64,000 nucleotides of DNA. Origin: Sphingobium trunci (lineage in GTDB: Bacteria; Pseudomonadota; Alphaproteobacteria; Sphingomonadales; Sphingomonadaceae). The first letter of the stretch is position 1, and each line of letters opens with the position of its first letter. The stretch is from NCBI RefSeq assembly GCF_022664535.1, contig NZ_JAKUJY010000003.1, positions 124,001 through 188,000 on the forward strand, read 5' to 3'. The position numbers were made by a program, and so were the translations under genes. Below the pieces are notes generated by a model. It made no database searches. It was not told where the DNA came from and saw nothing but the letters and a program-made list of their open reading frames with translations. Shown here in pieces: positions 55,082 to 63,591 of the stretch.

Positions 55082-57307
55082 TCATGGCTTGCGGGTGGCG
55101 GCGCGTAGGCGAGCGGGAGCGCTGAGGACCGGATCGGTAGCCGACCGGGCGATCTCCACCGTCACCCGTTCCGGCCGGACCATCCAGCGCCGCGCCTTCA
55201 CATCATAATCGCCCAGCACGCGGGGGTCGGCCGTCACCACCACCTCGCGGCTTTCGCCCGGCTGGAGTTCGGGCCTGCCCCAGCCGATCAGGCGCTTCGC
55301 CTTGCCGGGGCGCCTCACATAGACCTGCGGCACATCGGTTCCGGCGCGGTCGCCGCTGTTGGTCACGGTGAAGCGCACGGTCAGGCTTTCGCCCGAGACG
55401 ATCTTGAGCCTGTCATAGCGGAAGCTGGTATAGCTGAGGCCATGGCCGAACGCATAAAGCGGTTTCAGTCCCTTTGCATCATACCAGCGATAACCGGCGT
55501 CCGATCCTTCGGGATAATGGATGTCGAACGGCTTGGTGTCCGCTGCCAGACCATAGGTTGCCTTGGTTTCTCCATCCGCGGCAGGCGCATCCGACCCCGG
55601 CAGCACCCGGTTGGGAAGCTGGTCGAGCGAGACCGGAAAGGTCACGGGAAGATGGCCGGACGGGTTGACCTGGCCCGAGAGAATGCGGGCGATGGCGTCG
55701 CCGCCGCGCTGCCCGCCATACCAGGCGGCAAGGATTGCGGGCACCTTCGCCTGCCACGGCATCAGGACCGGATTGCCGGTTTCCAGCACCACCACCGTGC
55801 GGGCATTGGCGCTCGCCACCGCGTCGATCAGTTCATCCTGCCCTTCGCCCAGCGACAGGTCGGGCTGGTCGAGCGCCTCGGTCGCATATTTGTCGGCGAA
55901 GACGATCGCGATATCCGCCGCCTGCGCGGCTCGGGCAGCGGCGGCCGCGTCCTTGCCGTCCAGGAAGCTGACCTGCGCTGCGGGAAATTCGGCGCGGATC
56001 GCGTCGAGCGGCGGCGTGCCACCATAGAAGCGCTGCGCGAACATCGCAGCGACGCCCGATGTCGCCGCGGCCGTCACCCGCTTCGCGCCGCCCACGGGAC
56101 GGACCTGGCTCGATCCGCCGCCCGAAGGCACTCCGGCATCGGCATTGCCGCCAATCACCACGATCCGGCGTGCCTGATGGGCGAGCGGCAGCAGGCCGCC
56201 CTCATTCTTCAGCAGCACGATGCCCGCTTCGGCGGCGCGCTGGGCAACGGCGGCGTTGGCGCTCAGGTCGATCGTCGTCCCGACTGCCAGCGGATAGCGG
56301 TCAAGCTGGTGCGCATAGATGGAATGCAGCACCCGGCCCGCCGCCTGATCCACGGCGGATTGCGGGACCCGGCCTGCGGCCAGCGCCTGTTCCAGCAGGG
56401 TCGAAAGATAAGGCTTGCGGTCGATCTGCTCGCCCGATTGCTGGTCGAGGCCCGCCACAAGCGCCGCGGTCGAATGGACCGCGCCCCAGTCGGACATCAC
56501 ATAGCCCTTGTAACCCCAGTCGCGGCGCAGCACGTCGGTCAGCAGAAAAGGGTTTTCGCACGAATAGATGCCGCCCACCCGGTTATAGGCGCACATGACC
56601 GATCCGGGATCGCCCTTTTCGATGCCGATCTGGAAGGCCAGCAGATCGCTTTCGCGCATGGCCGCCTCATCCATCTCCACCGAGGCGACGTTACGGCCGG
56701 TTTCCTGATCGTTGAGCGCGAAATGCTTGATCGTGGCGATGATGTGGTTGGACTGCACGCCGTCGATCTGCGCGCCGACCAGCGTGCCGGCGAGCAGCGG
56801 ATCTTCCCCCAGATATTCGAAATTCCGACCCCCGCGCGGATCGCGGACCAGATTGACCCCGCCCACGAGCATCACGTTGAACCCCTTGGCGCGCGCCTCC
56901 GATCCGATCATCGCGCCGCCGGCATGGGCAATGGCAGGATCCCAGGTCGATGCCAGGGAAAGGCCCGAAGGCAGCGCAGTCGCGGTATCGCCCTTGCGCG
57001 CTTCCATGAGGTTCGAGACGCCCAGGCTCGCATCGGTTTCGACCAGCCGGGGGATGCCGAGCCGCGCCACGCCCTCGATATAGCCTGCGCCCAGTGGAAT
57101 GCCCTGCGGCCGCTGCTCGGGCGGCAGCAGGGTGTGCATCGGGCCGTGCAGCAGCAGCAGCTTTTCGGCAGGCGTCATGGCGGACAGCGTCCGCTCCGCG
57201 CGAATGTCCGGCGTTTCAGCCCTGGTTTCGGGGCCGCTCTGCGCGGCTGCGGACATTGTGACGACGCTCGCGCCGAGGGTGAGCAGGAGCGCGGAATGTC
57301 GTTTCAT
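55082..57307 (-). CDS. GH3 family beta-glucosidase, exported
   Basis: A 741-residue periplasmic enzyme. A signal peptide ends MSAAAQ. The TIM-barrel half includes VGGVNLVRDPRGGRNFEYLG, FALNDQETGRNVASVEM and the nucleophile D273 in YVMSDWGAVHS. The alpha/beta sandwich half has RIVVIGGNADAGVPSGGGSS and LETGNPVLMPW. The fibronectin III-like end reads FGHGLSYTSFRYDRL and FTVTNSGDRAGTDVPQVYV. It should remove beta-linked glucose (or xylose) from glycosides. A terminator-like hairpin separates it from the receptor gene, but it may also read through from there. It is followed closely by GH106. Confidence 0.93.
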   Translation of the reverse strand: MKRHSALLLTLGASVVTMSAAAQSGPETRAETPDIRAERTLSAMTPAEKLLLLHGPMHTLLPPEQRPQGIPLGAGYIEGVARLGIPRLVETDASLGVSNLMEARKGDTATALPSGLSLASTWDPAIAHAGGAMIGSEARAKGFNVMLVGGVNLVRDPRGGRNFEYLGEDPLLAGTLVGAQIDGVQSNHIIATIKHFALNDQETGRNVASVEMDEAAMRESDLLAFQIGIEKGDPGSVMCAYNRVGGIYSCENPFLLTDVLRRDWGYKGYVMSDWGAVHSTAALVAGLDQQSGEQIDRKPYLSTLLEQALAAGRVPQSAVDQAAGRVLHSIYAHQLDRYPLAVGTTIDLSANAAVAQRAAEAGIVLLKNEGGLLPLAHQARRIVVIGGNADAGVPSGGGSSQVRPVGGAKRVTAAATSGVAAMFAQRFYGGTPPLDAIRAEFPAAQVSFLDGKDAAAAARAAQAADIAIVFADKYATEALDQPDLSLGEGQDELIDAVASANARTVVVLETGNPVLMPWQAKVPAILAAWYGGQRGGDAIARILSGQVNPSGHLPVTFPVSLDQLPNRVLPGSDAPAADGETKATYGLAADTKPFDIHYPEGSDAGYRWYDAKGLKPLYAFGHGLSYTSFRYDRLKIVSGESLTVRFTVTNSGDRAGTDVPQVYVRRPGKAKRLIGWGRPELQPGESREVVVTADPRVLGDYDVKARRWMVRPERVTVEIARSATDPVLSAPARLRAATRKP

Positions 57308-57383
57308 GATGTCATCACCCTCGATCGGCGGCGAAGCAGCGCACGCGTAAGCGCCGTCGCGGCCGGTTCATTCTGTCCTTGCG

Positions 57384-57419
57384 GAAAAATATCCCCGCCT
57401 GGCCGTCGGCCGGGCGGGG
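57384..57419 (-). terminator. rho-independent terminator after the TonB receptor gene
   Basis: On the minus strand a 12-base G+C-rich stem (one wobble pair, 3-base loop; arms 57408-57419 and 57393-57404) is followed by ATATTTTT. It begins 9 bases after the receptor stop and should end or attenuate transcription before the GH3 gene. Confidence 0.75.
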
Positions 57420-57427
57420 AACGATTG

Positions 57428-59701
57428 TCAGAAGCGGACGCGGCCGACGATGCCGAATTCGCGCGGGCGAACCGGCGTGCCGAAGGCATAACCGCTATTG
57501 TAGACGCTATAGTCGATCTGCGCCGCGTTCCGGGTCGTCAGGGTGGCAACATTGGCCAGATTCTTTCCGAAGACGGAAAATTCATAGGCGCCGTCCTTGC
57601 CACGGAAACCGACGAACACGCTGTTGTTCAGCAGATCATCATAGCGGATATTCTGGAACGGATCGGTCCGTTTGGGCACATAGCTCGCCACGCCGCGCAG
57701 GAAGAATTCCCGATTTTCGCTGACCGGCACGCTATATTCGAAGTTGAGGCTGGCACCCCATTTTGCCTGGTCGCTGATCGAACCGTTGAGGCGGCATAGC
57801 GCCACATTCTGGCCCACCGGCACCGACGGCGTGCCATTGGAATCCGGAGTGCCGTCGCCGTTGAAGTCGTTGCACGGCGCCAGCGCATTGCGGAACACCG
57901 CGTCGTTGTAGGTTCCGCTGAGGCCCAGGGTCAGGCCGCGGAACACTTCGCCGTCGATATTCGCCTCGATACCGCGCACGCGGGCATCGGCGTTGAACGT
58001 GAAGGCGACGTTGTTATCGACCACGCCGTCCTTGCCGGTCGATACCGCCAGATAGGCACCGGTGAAGGCCTGATAGTTTTTGAAGTCCTGCTGATAGACG
58101 GCGACCGAGTAGTTCACCCGGCGGTTGAACAGGGTTCCCTTAAGGCCGGCCTCATAATTGTCCGACTTCTCCGCCTTGAACAGCAGCAGATCCTCGTCGA
58201 TCGCCGCCACTGTGGCGGTCGCGCCGCCGGGACGGTAGGAACGGCCATAGCTGACATAGCCGGTCAGGTCGCGGCTGAACTGATAGCGCAGGCTGGTTCC
58301 GCCGGTGAGCTGACGATAGGTGACGTCGCGATTTTCCGGCGAATAACCCGACCCGATCGTCGTGCCGTTCACCGACAGGAGGAAATCGCGGTTCACCTTC
58401 GAAATCTGGTAACGCAGCCCGGCCTGGAACTGCAGCTTGTCGGTCAGCTGGAAGCGGTGATCGGTGAAGGCCGCGTAATTCTTGCTCTTGTTGGGAATAC
58501 CCACACCGATGTCGAGGACCAGATCCGGCAGCCGCGGCGCGCTGGTCGAGACGGGGCCGAAGAAGAGCGGCTGCTTCTGGGCGACATTGGTCACCGCGTC
58601 GGAATCTTCATAATAGACGCCGAACAGATAGTTCCAGAACCGCGAGCCCTTCGACGTGAGGCGCAGTTCCTGGGTCAGACGCTTGGTAGTGCCGGTGAAG
58701 GCTTGGGGCTGGGAATAGCCTGGGATCGAACCGCCATAGGCAAGGTCGGTCGCGCGGCTGGTGCTGGTGTAGCTGTAGCCGCCGATATAGTTGATCGCCG
58801 CGCCGCCCAGGTCATAATCGATACCCAGGGTGACGATATGCCCGTGGAAGGCATATTGTCCCGCCTTCGTCACCTTGGCGGTGCGATCCGACGGTTCCAG
58901 GATCGGATCGGTCGTCTCACCCGGCAGGGTGAAGAGGATCGGCGAATAAGTGGTGCGGTTGTTCAGATATTGATAGGTCAGATTGATGTCGAGCGCGCTG
59001 CTCGGACGGAAGGCGATGCTGGTGCGGACGCTTTCCGTCCGGTCGCGCTCATCTTCCCCGTTGGAGATGTTATGGCCGCCCAGGCCATCGTTCCGGTCGA
59101 ACAGGCCCGCGACGCGGATCGCCAGGACATCGTTCACCAGCGGCATGCTGACCGCGCCCTGCGAGTTGATCCCGTCCTGGGTCGTCAGGGTCTGCTGGAA
59201 ATAGCCCTCGACCTTGTCGAGGCTGGGCTTGGCCGCCGCGATCGTGATCGCGCCCGAAGGCGATGTGCGGCCGCGTAGCGTGCCCTGCGGTCCGCGCAGC
59301 ACTTCGATCTGGCCCACGTCATACATGGCACGGAAGGCGGTGCCCGCATCGAGCGGCATTTCGTTGAAATAAATGTCCACCGTCGGCAGGGAGGCCGAGG
59401 AGGGGTTGAAGTCGACGCCGCGCAGTTTTACCGCGTTGAAGCCCGGCTCGGTGGAGTTGAGCGACAGGCCCGGCGAAAGCTGCTGCACGTCGCTGAAGGT
59501 CTTGAGGTTCAGGTCCTGGATCAGGGCGCCCTGGACGACATCGACGGTCGCCGGAACATCCTGCAACCGTTCGGCGCGCTTCTGGGCTGTCACGATGATC
59601 TCGCCGGAGTCGCCGGAATCGGTGGACACCTGGGCTGCGGCGCTGGAAACGCCCAGGGCCAATCCCATGAGCGACGCGGAGAATAGCAAGGTAGATTTCA
59701 T
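57428..59701 (-). CDS. TonB-dependent receptor, carbohydrate-locus type
   Basis: A 757-residue outer-membrane receptor. A signal peptide ends VSSAAAQ. The TonB box/plug region includes GEIIVTAQKRAERLQDVPAT, VKLRGVDFNPSSAS and VLRGPQGTLRGRTSPSGAI. The barrel has YVSYGRSYRPGGATATVAAI and EKSDNYEAGLKGTLFNRRVN and ends in FGIVGRVRF with a terminal phenylalanine. It has no STN signalling domain, so it is a plain transporter. The setting among glycoside hydrolases suggests uptake of an oligosaccharide or glycoside. AGGAGGGG precedes the ATG. Its promoter carries two candidate operators. Confidence 0.92.
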   Translation of the reverse strand: MKSTLLFSASLMGLALGVSSAAAQVSTDSGDSGEIIVTAQKRAERLQDVPATVDVVQGALIQDLNLKTFSDVQQLSPGLSLNSTEPGFNAVKLRGVDFNPSSASLPTVDIYFNEMPLDAGTAFRAMYDVGQIEVLRGPQGTLRGRTSPSGAITIAAAKPSLDKVEGYFQQTLTTQDGINSQGAVSMPLVNDVLAIRVAGLFDRNDGLGGHNISNGEDERDRTESVRTSIAFRPSSALDINLTYQYLNNRTTYSPILFTLPGETTDPILEPSDRTAKVTKAGQYAFHGHIVTLGIDYDLGGAAINYIGGYSYTSTSRATDLAYGGSIPGYSQPQAFTGTTKRLTQELRLTSKGSRFWNYLFGVYYEDSDAVTNVAQKQPLFFGPVSTSAPRLPDLVLDIGVGIPNKSKNYAAFTDHRFQLTDKLQFQAGLRYQISKVNRDFLLSVNGTTIGSGYSPENRDVTYRQLTGGTSLRYQFSRDLTGYVSYGRSYRPGGATATVAAIDEDLLLFKAEKSDNYEAGLKGTLFNRRVNYSVAVYQQDFKNYQAFTGAYLAVSTGKDGVVDNNVAFTFNADARVRGIEANIDGEVFRGLTLGLSGTYNDAVFRNALAPCNDFNGDGTPDSNGTPSVPVGQNVALCRLNGSISDQAKWGASLNFEYSVPVSENREFFLRGVASYVPKRTDPFQNIRYDDLLNNSVFVGFRGKDGAYEFSVFGKNLANVATLTTRNAAQIDYSVYNSGYAFGTPVRPREFGIVGRVRF

Positions 59702-59727
59702 TCGTCCCCTCCTGAAAAATCAATAGA

Positions 59728-59744
59728 ATCTCATATTGTGAGAT
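59728..59744. promoter_or_regulatory. dyad at the receptor start site, GntR-type candidate
   Basis: ATCTCATATTGTGAGAT has ATCTCA/TGAGAT arms around TATTG. It lies exactly at the predicted transcription start of the receptor gene. The half-site TCTCATA recurs upstream of the GntR gene (62684-62700) and of the last lipoprotein gene (63540-63557). Confidence 0.55.
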
Positions 59745-59749
59745 GGCGT

Positions 59750-59776
59750 CTTATAGAATGAGGTAAGCGCTGTCAA
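59750..59776 (-). promoter_or_regulatory. sigma-70-like promoter of the TonB receptor gene
   Basis: On the minus strand: TTGACA (59776-59771), a 15-base spacer, TATAAG (59755-59750). The spacer is two bases shorter than ideal, which suggests dependence on, or tight control by, regulators. Start near 59743. Confidence 0.6.
59762..59775. promoter_or_regulatory. LacI-type operator candidate
   Basis: GGTAAGCGCTGTCA centres on AGCGCT, the palindromic CG-centred core common to LacI-family operators, with roughly symmetric flanks. It overlaps the -35 box of the receptor promoter, a repressing position. The nearest LacI gene is at 51149-52180. Confidence 0.5.
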
Positions 59777-59888
59777 ATACTGTTTTGAAGGAAGCCGATC
59801 GGCCTGTGATCCGCGCGCGCGCCGACAGCCCCGTGAGGAAGCATTATATGCGGTTCAGGGGTGAAGTTCGGCCCGTTCGAGAGGCCGG

Positions 59889-61580
59889 TCAGGGCGCCTT
59901 ATTGCCCGGCATTTCGAGCAGGATCAAGGAAACGCCCTGACGGGGCAGGCGGAAGTCGATCGTCGCGCCCTTCTTTCCGATCGGGGAAAGCGAAATTCCC
60001 TGATCCACCGTCGCCAGCTGCGCCGCCTCCAGCAGGCTGGCGCGCTGGGTGTCGCTGGGCGCTATGGGAGAGCCCATCTTCAGCCACGCCGCATAACTGT
60101 TCGAATGATCGCGATCGACGCGATACTGGGTCAGCTTCGCTTGCCCGCGCAGGGCCGAAGGCAGGCCGGTCAGGCTGATCCGCACAGCGGCGTCAGGGCC
60201 TGCCACATCGTCGTCATGATAGTGCCAGACCAGGATAGCGAGCCTGTTTGCCTCCATCGTCGCCACCGTGCCCACATCGGCATCGCCGCGCACGCCGTCC
60301 GCCATCACGCGGTCGAGCGGAATCTGCCGGTCCGACGTGGCCGCGACATGGTGGCCGCCCATCTTCGCCAACATCTTGAAGACGTTCATCACCGGCAGGT
60401 CGATCCCGGCGGAGGTCAACTGGCGGAAGCCGGCGAAATAGGGCTGGTCCTCAAATTCGAAGGCCCAGCTCAACACGCCTTCCAGATTGACGCCGCGCCG
60501 GGCGGCGAGCGCCTGGAGCCGGGGGAAGGAGGCGGCGGTGTAGCTGGAATAGACGGTCCCGTTCCGATAGGCATTGGCCGGTCCTTGGCAGGCGGCGCAG
60601 CCTTCGGGATCGGATTCCCCGATGATGACCGGCGTATCGCGGAAGGCAGGGTGCTTGCCGATCTGCGCGAACTCATGATCCGCGACCTGCAGATGGGTGG
60701 CGATGCCCATGCGCACATGGCCCTTGCCATCACCGTCATCGATGAAGCGGGGCATGCCCTTCGCATGGAAGGACAGGAAGTCGGTCGGCGTTCCCGCCTG
60801 CTTCACATGGTTCATGAAGTCGGTCAGATAAGTATCCCGCATCCCTGCGATATCCGGGCCACCGACCCGCGCATCCGGCAACGCACGGCGGACGCCGCGC
60901 ACCGCCGCGTCATGCAGGCGGAAGAAATCGGCCTGGTTGCCGCCCCAATAATATTGTTCGAGATTGGCCTCGTTCCACGTCTCGAAATACCAGCTTGCCA
61001 CCTCTTCCCGGCCATAGCGCTCGACGCAGTGACGCACCCATTGATAGATGAGTTCCTCCCACTTCGCATAATCCTTGGGCGGATAGGCCCAGCCGGTGCG
61101 GATGTTGCCGCTGCCGGGGCGGAAATCATGCTGATAGGGCCGGGGTCGGGTGGACAGCGCCTCCGGCATGAAGCCCAGTTCGACATAGGGCTTCACATGC
61201 CGTTCGCGATAGGTGTCGAAAATATGATCGACGATGGTGAAATCATAGACCGGACGCCCCTGCGCATCCTCCGTATAGATGTTGGTCGATCCCCATTTGA
61301 GCGCCGGGGTGCCGTCGCCCGACGTCAGCAGATTGTGCGCGCGGAAATAGACGCGATCCGGTGCCAGGCCGCCGAGCGTGGCCAATGTCGTGCGCCCGTC
61401 CTTCATCGTCGCATAATTGGGTTCGTCGGCGCCGAAGAAGCGCCAGACGGGCTTGACCGGCCCTTCCGCCTTCGCCGCATCGACCGCGATCCTGACGGGG
61501 AAGCTGGCTTCCTGCGCTGCCGCGCCCGTGACTGCGGCCATGGCGGCGGCGGCAAGGCCGGTCAGGGCGAATTTCAGCAT
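59889..61580 (-). CDS. GH39-like exported glycoside hydrolase
   Basis: A 563-residue protein with a signal peptide ending VTGAAAQ and a GH-A clan TIM barrel. The GH39 landmarks are FFGADEPNYAT at the start, the acid/base E204 in FETWNEANLEQYYWGG, and the likely nucleophile E322 in PVIIGESDPEGC. FLSFHAKGMPRF and GVLSWAFEFEDQPYFAG fit barrel strands, and a beta-sandwich follows. GH39 members are mostly beta-xylosidases or alpha-L-iduronidases; the true substrate is open. GGGAGAGAAAG precedes the ATG at 61580. It lies 55 bases after the beta-hydroxyacid dehydrogenase gene and is likely cotranscribed with it. Confidence 0.85.
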   Translation of the reverse strand: MLKFALTGLAAAAMAAVTGAAAQEASFPVRIAVDAAKAEGPVKPVWRFFGADEPNYATMKDGRTTLATLGGLAPDRVYFRAHNLLTSGDGTPALKWGSTNIYTEDAQGRPVYDFTIVDHIFDTYRERHVKPYVELGFMPEALSTRPRPYQHDFRPGSGNIRTGWAYPPKDYAKWEELIYQWVRHCVERYGREEVASWYFETWNEANLEQYYWGGNQADFFRLHDAAVRGVRRALPDARVGGPDIAGMRDTYLTDFMNHVKQAGTPTDFLSFHAKGMPRFIDDGDGKGHVRMGIATHLQVADHEFAQIGKHPAFRDTPVIIGESDPEGCAACQGPANAYRNGTVYSSYTAASFPRLQALAARRGVNLEGVLSWAFEFEDQPYFAGFRQLTSAGIDLPVMNVFKMLAKMGGHHVAATSDRQIPLDRVMADGVRGDADVGTVATMEANRLAILVWHYHDDDVAGPDAAVRISLTGLPSALRGQAKLTQYRVDRDHSNSYAAWLKMGSPIAPSDTQRASLLEAAQLATVDQGISLSPIGKKGATIDFRLPRQGVSLILLEMPGNKAP

Positions 61581-61635
61581 CTTTCTCTCCCGAGAAAAAG
61601 ACGGCCGACCGCCAGCGATCCGGCTGGGTGGGCCA

Positions 61636-62505
61636 TCAGGACTGGCGCAAAGGCTCCACGACGGCGGCAATGTCGCGATCGCCCAGGCCCGCCTGCTCCG
61701 CCTCCAGGAAGCGCGCCCTGGCGGCGGCGGCAAGGCCGGACCGGATGCCTGCCGAAGCCAGCAATGCCTCCCCATAACCCAGATCCTTGGCCATCAGCGG
61801 GATCAGGAAATTGGGATCGTAATTCCGTGCCAGCATCCGGTCCGCCATGAGGCCGACCATCGGGCTGCCCGGCGCGCCGTTGCGAAGCAGATTGGCGGCC
61901 TGTTCGCGATCCAGACCCTTCGCTTCCACCAGCGCGAGCGCTTCGGCGAAGGCGGCGACCTGGATGCCTGCCATGACATTGTTGGCCAGTTTGAGCACGG
62001 CCCCGCTGCCGGCCGGGCCGAGATGGGTGACGCCATTACCCATGCTGTCCAGCACCGGGCGGGCGAGCGCCAGGCTTTCCGGATCGCTGCCGACGAAGAA
62101 GCGCAACGTGCCGCCTTCCGCCTGGACCTTGCTGCCCGTCACCGGCGCCTCCACGAAATGAACGCCCGCCGCCTTCATTTCCACCGCCAGCGTTTCGACC
62201 CAGCCGGGATCGAGCGTGCTGCTGTCGATCGCAACTTTGCCCCGCGCCATGGCTGCCAGCGCGCCCTGCGGGCCGAGCCAGACGCTGCGCGAGGCGTCAT
62301 TGTCGGCGACCATGGCGATCACATAGTCGGCGCCGGTTGCGGCGTCGACCGGGCTTTCGGCCTGACGGGCGCCCGCCTCCACCAGCGAGGCGGCGCGTGC
62401 CGGGCTGCGGTTCCACACCGTCACTGCATCGCCTGCCTGCAGCAACCGGCGAGCCATGCCCATGCCCATGATGCCGAGGCCCAATATTGCGATCTTCTTG
62501 CTCAT
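61636..62505 (-). CDS. beta-hydroxyacid dehydrogenase (HIBADH/tartronate semialdehyde reductase family)
   Basis: A 289-residue NAD(P)-dependent enzyme. The N-terminal Rossmann loop is ILGLGIMGMGMARRLL with VWNRSP at the second strand (an arginine there often favours NADP). The substrate signature is FVEAPVTGSKVQAEGGTL, the catalytic lysine lies in VLKLANNVMAG, and the C-terminal helices carry KDLGYGEALLASAG. Possible substrates include 3-hydroxyisobutyrate, tartronate semialdehyde and sugar-acid derivatives. The start overlaps the stop of a truncated upstream gene (TGATG). Confidence 0.9.
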   Translation of the reverse strand: MSKKIAILGLGIMGMGMARRLLQAGDAVTVWNRSPARAASLVEAGARQAESPVDAATGADYVIAMVADNDASRSVWLGPQGALAAMARGKVAIDSSTLDPGWVETLAVEMKAAGVHFVEAPVTGSKVQAEGGTLRFFVGSDPESLALARPVLDSMGNGVTHLGPAGSGAVLKLANNVMAGIQVAAFAEALALVEAKGLDREQAANLLRNGAPGSPMVGLMADRMLARNYDPNFLIPLMAKDLGYGEALLASAGIRSGLAAAARARFLEAEQAGLGDRDIAAVVEPLRQS

Positions 62506-62651
62506 CAGCCTGTCACCTCAAATCGGGAAAGCGCCTCTTCGTCGATATCCAATCCCACGCCGGGGAGGGCGTCATCCAGGTCGATGAAGCTGCCGGCCGG
62601 CGTGATGCCGAAGCGGCGCAATTCACGATCGCCATGGCTTTCTTGCCCGAC
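62505..62651 (-). pseudogene. C-terminal remnant of a probable enolase-superfamily dehydratase
   Basis: The minus-strand frame ending at 62505 encodes about 48 residues after an in-frame stop, with no start codon. It contains RELRRFGITPAGSF followed by IDLDDALPGVGLDIDEEAL and ends SRFEVTG. A PG.GL.ID.E ending is typical of mandelate-racemase/sugar-acid-dehydratase proteins (about 400 residues). Upstream sequence lacks any of the rest of such a gene, so the body seems deleted. The stop overlaps the ATG of the hydroxyacid dehydrogenase gene, as expected of a former operon partner. Confidence 0.55.
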
Positions 62652-62683
62652 TCACGAATCCCGTCAGCCTCTGGTTCGATTGA

Positions 62684-62700
62684 TTTCTCATACTAGATTA
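62684..62700. promoter_or_regulatory. TCTCATA motif upstream of the GntR gene
   Basis: TTTCTCATACTAGATTA lies about 65 bases before the GntR start. It shares TTTCTCATAC.AG.TTA with 63540-63557 and the half-site TCTCATA with the receptor dyad. Candidate autoregulatory site. Confidence 0.45.
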
Positions 62701-62763
62701 GCGCGATGAGCCTTGAAGTAAACCCACCTTGTCCCGGTGGCTTGCCGCTTGACGGAGGGAAGC

Positions 62764-63501
62764 TTGTCGCGCCACGTCGATCCCGTGAGTCCTTTCGAAA
62801 CCTTCCCCCTGGTGCGGCCGCCGCGCAGCGTGCACGACAAGATCGCGCACCAACTGGGCAAGGCGATCGTGTCCGGACAGCTCCAGCCGGGCGAAGCGCT
62901 GGTCGGGGAGGAGCGTTATAGCGCCGAACAGGGCGTGTCCCGCACCGCCTATCGCGAGGCGATCCGCATGCTCTCGGCGAAGGGGCTGGTGTTCAGCCGG
63001 ACCAAGAGCGGAACCAGGGTCAGCGAGCGGCGGCGGTGGAGCATGCTGGACCTGGACGTCATCGCCTGGATGTTCGAAACCGGTCCGTCCCCGGATTTTC
63101 TGCGTGGAATCTTCGAGTTGCGGATGGCGGTGGAACCGTCGGCGGCGGAACTGGCGGCGCAGCGGCGCACGTCGCAGGATATCGCGGCCATGGGCCATGC
63201 GCTGGAGGAAATGCGTCGGCACGGGTTGATGACGCCACAGGGGCGCGGGGCGGACCAGGCCTTTCACCACCTGATCATGGAAGCGACGCGCAACGAACCG
63301 CTGATGTCGCTGTCCTCGTCCATTGCCGCGGTCGTTGCATGGACCACGCGTTTCGCGCGCGAGGAGCGGGGCGAATCCCGCAATCCGATGCCGGATCATG
63401 ACGGGGTGTTCGATGCCATCGTCGCCGGGGATGGGGACAAGGCGCATGCCGCCATGCTGGCGCTGATCCGCAACGCATCCGCGGACGCGGGAATGTTGTA
63501 G
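62764..63501 (+). CDS. GntR family regulator, FadR/FCD subfamily
   Basis: A regulator of about 245 residues. The winged helix reads VHDKIAHQLGKAIVSGQLQPGE, GVSRTAYREAIRMLSAKGLV and RTKSGTRVS. The C-terminal all-helical FCD ligand domain has ELRMAVEPSAAELAAQR, DQAFHHLIMEATRNEPL with metal-binding histidines, and PDHDGVFDAIVAGDGDKAHAAM. FCD members sense small organic acids, often sugar acids. The TTG at 62764 is preceded by GGAGGGAAGC; a GTG at 62737 is a weaker choice. It lies between the hydroxyacid dehydrogenase operon and the lipoprotein gene and probably regulates both and itself. Confidence 0.88.
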   Translation: MSRHVDPVSPFETFPLVRPPRSVHDKIAHQLGKAIVSGQLQPGEALVGEERYSAEQGVSRTAYREAIRMLSAKGLVFSRTKSGTRVSERRRWSMLDLDVIAWMFETGPSPDFLRGIFELRMAVEPSAAELAAQRRTSQDIAAMGHALEEMRRHGLMTPQGRGADQAFHHLIMEATRNEPLMSLSSSIAAVVAWTTRFAREERGESRNPMPDHDGVFDAIVAGDGDKAHAAMLALIRNASADAGML

Positions 63502-63539
63502 CGGGAATGGCCAACGGCCGCCTGGAAAATATTGTATCA

Positions 63540-63557
63540 TTTCTCATACCAGTTTAA
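63540..63557. promoter_or_regulatory. TCTCATA motif upstream of the sorbosone-dehydrogenase-like gene
   Basis: TTTCTCATACCAGTTTAA matches the motif at 62684-62700 over TTTCTCATAC.AG.TTA. It lies about 40 bases before the start codon of the last gene, a normal operator position. Confidence 0.5.
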
Positions 63558-63591
63558 GAGGAGCCGCCATTCCGGCTGCTGGAGTCCGCCC

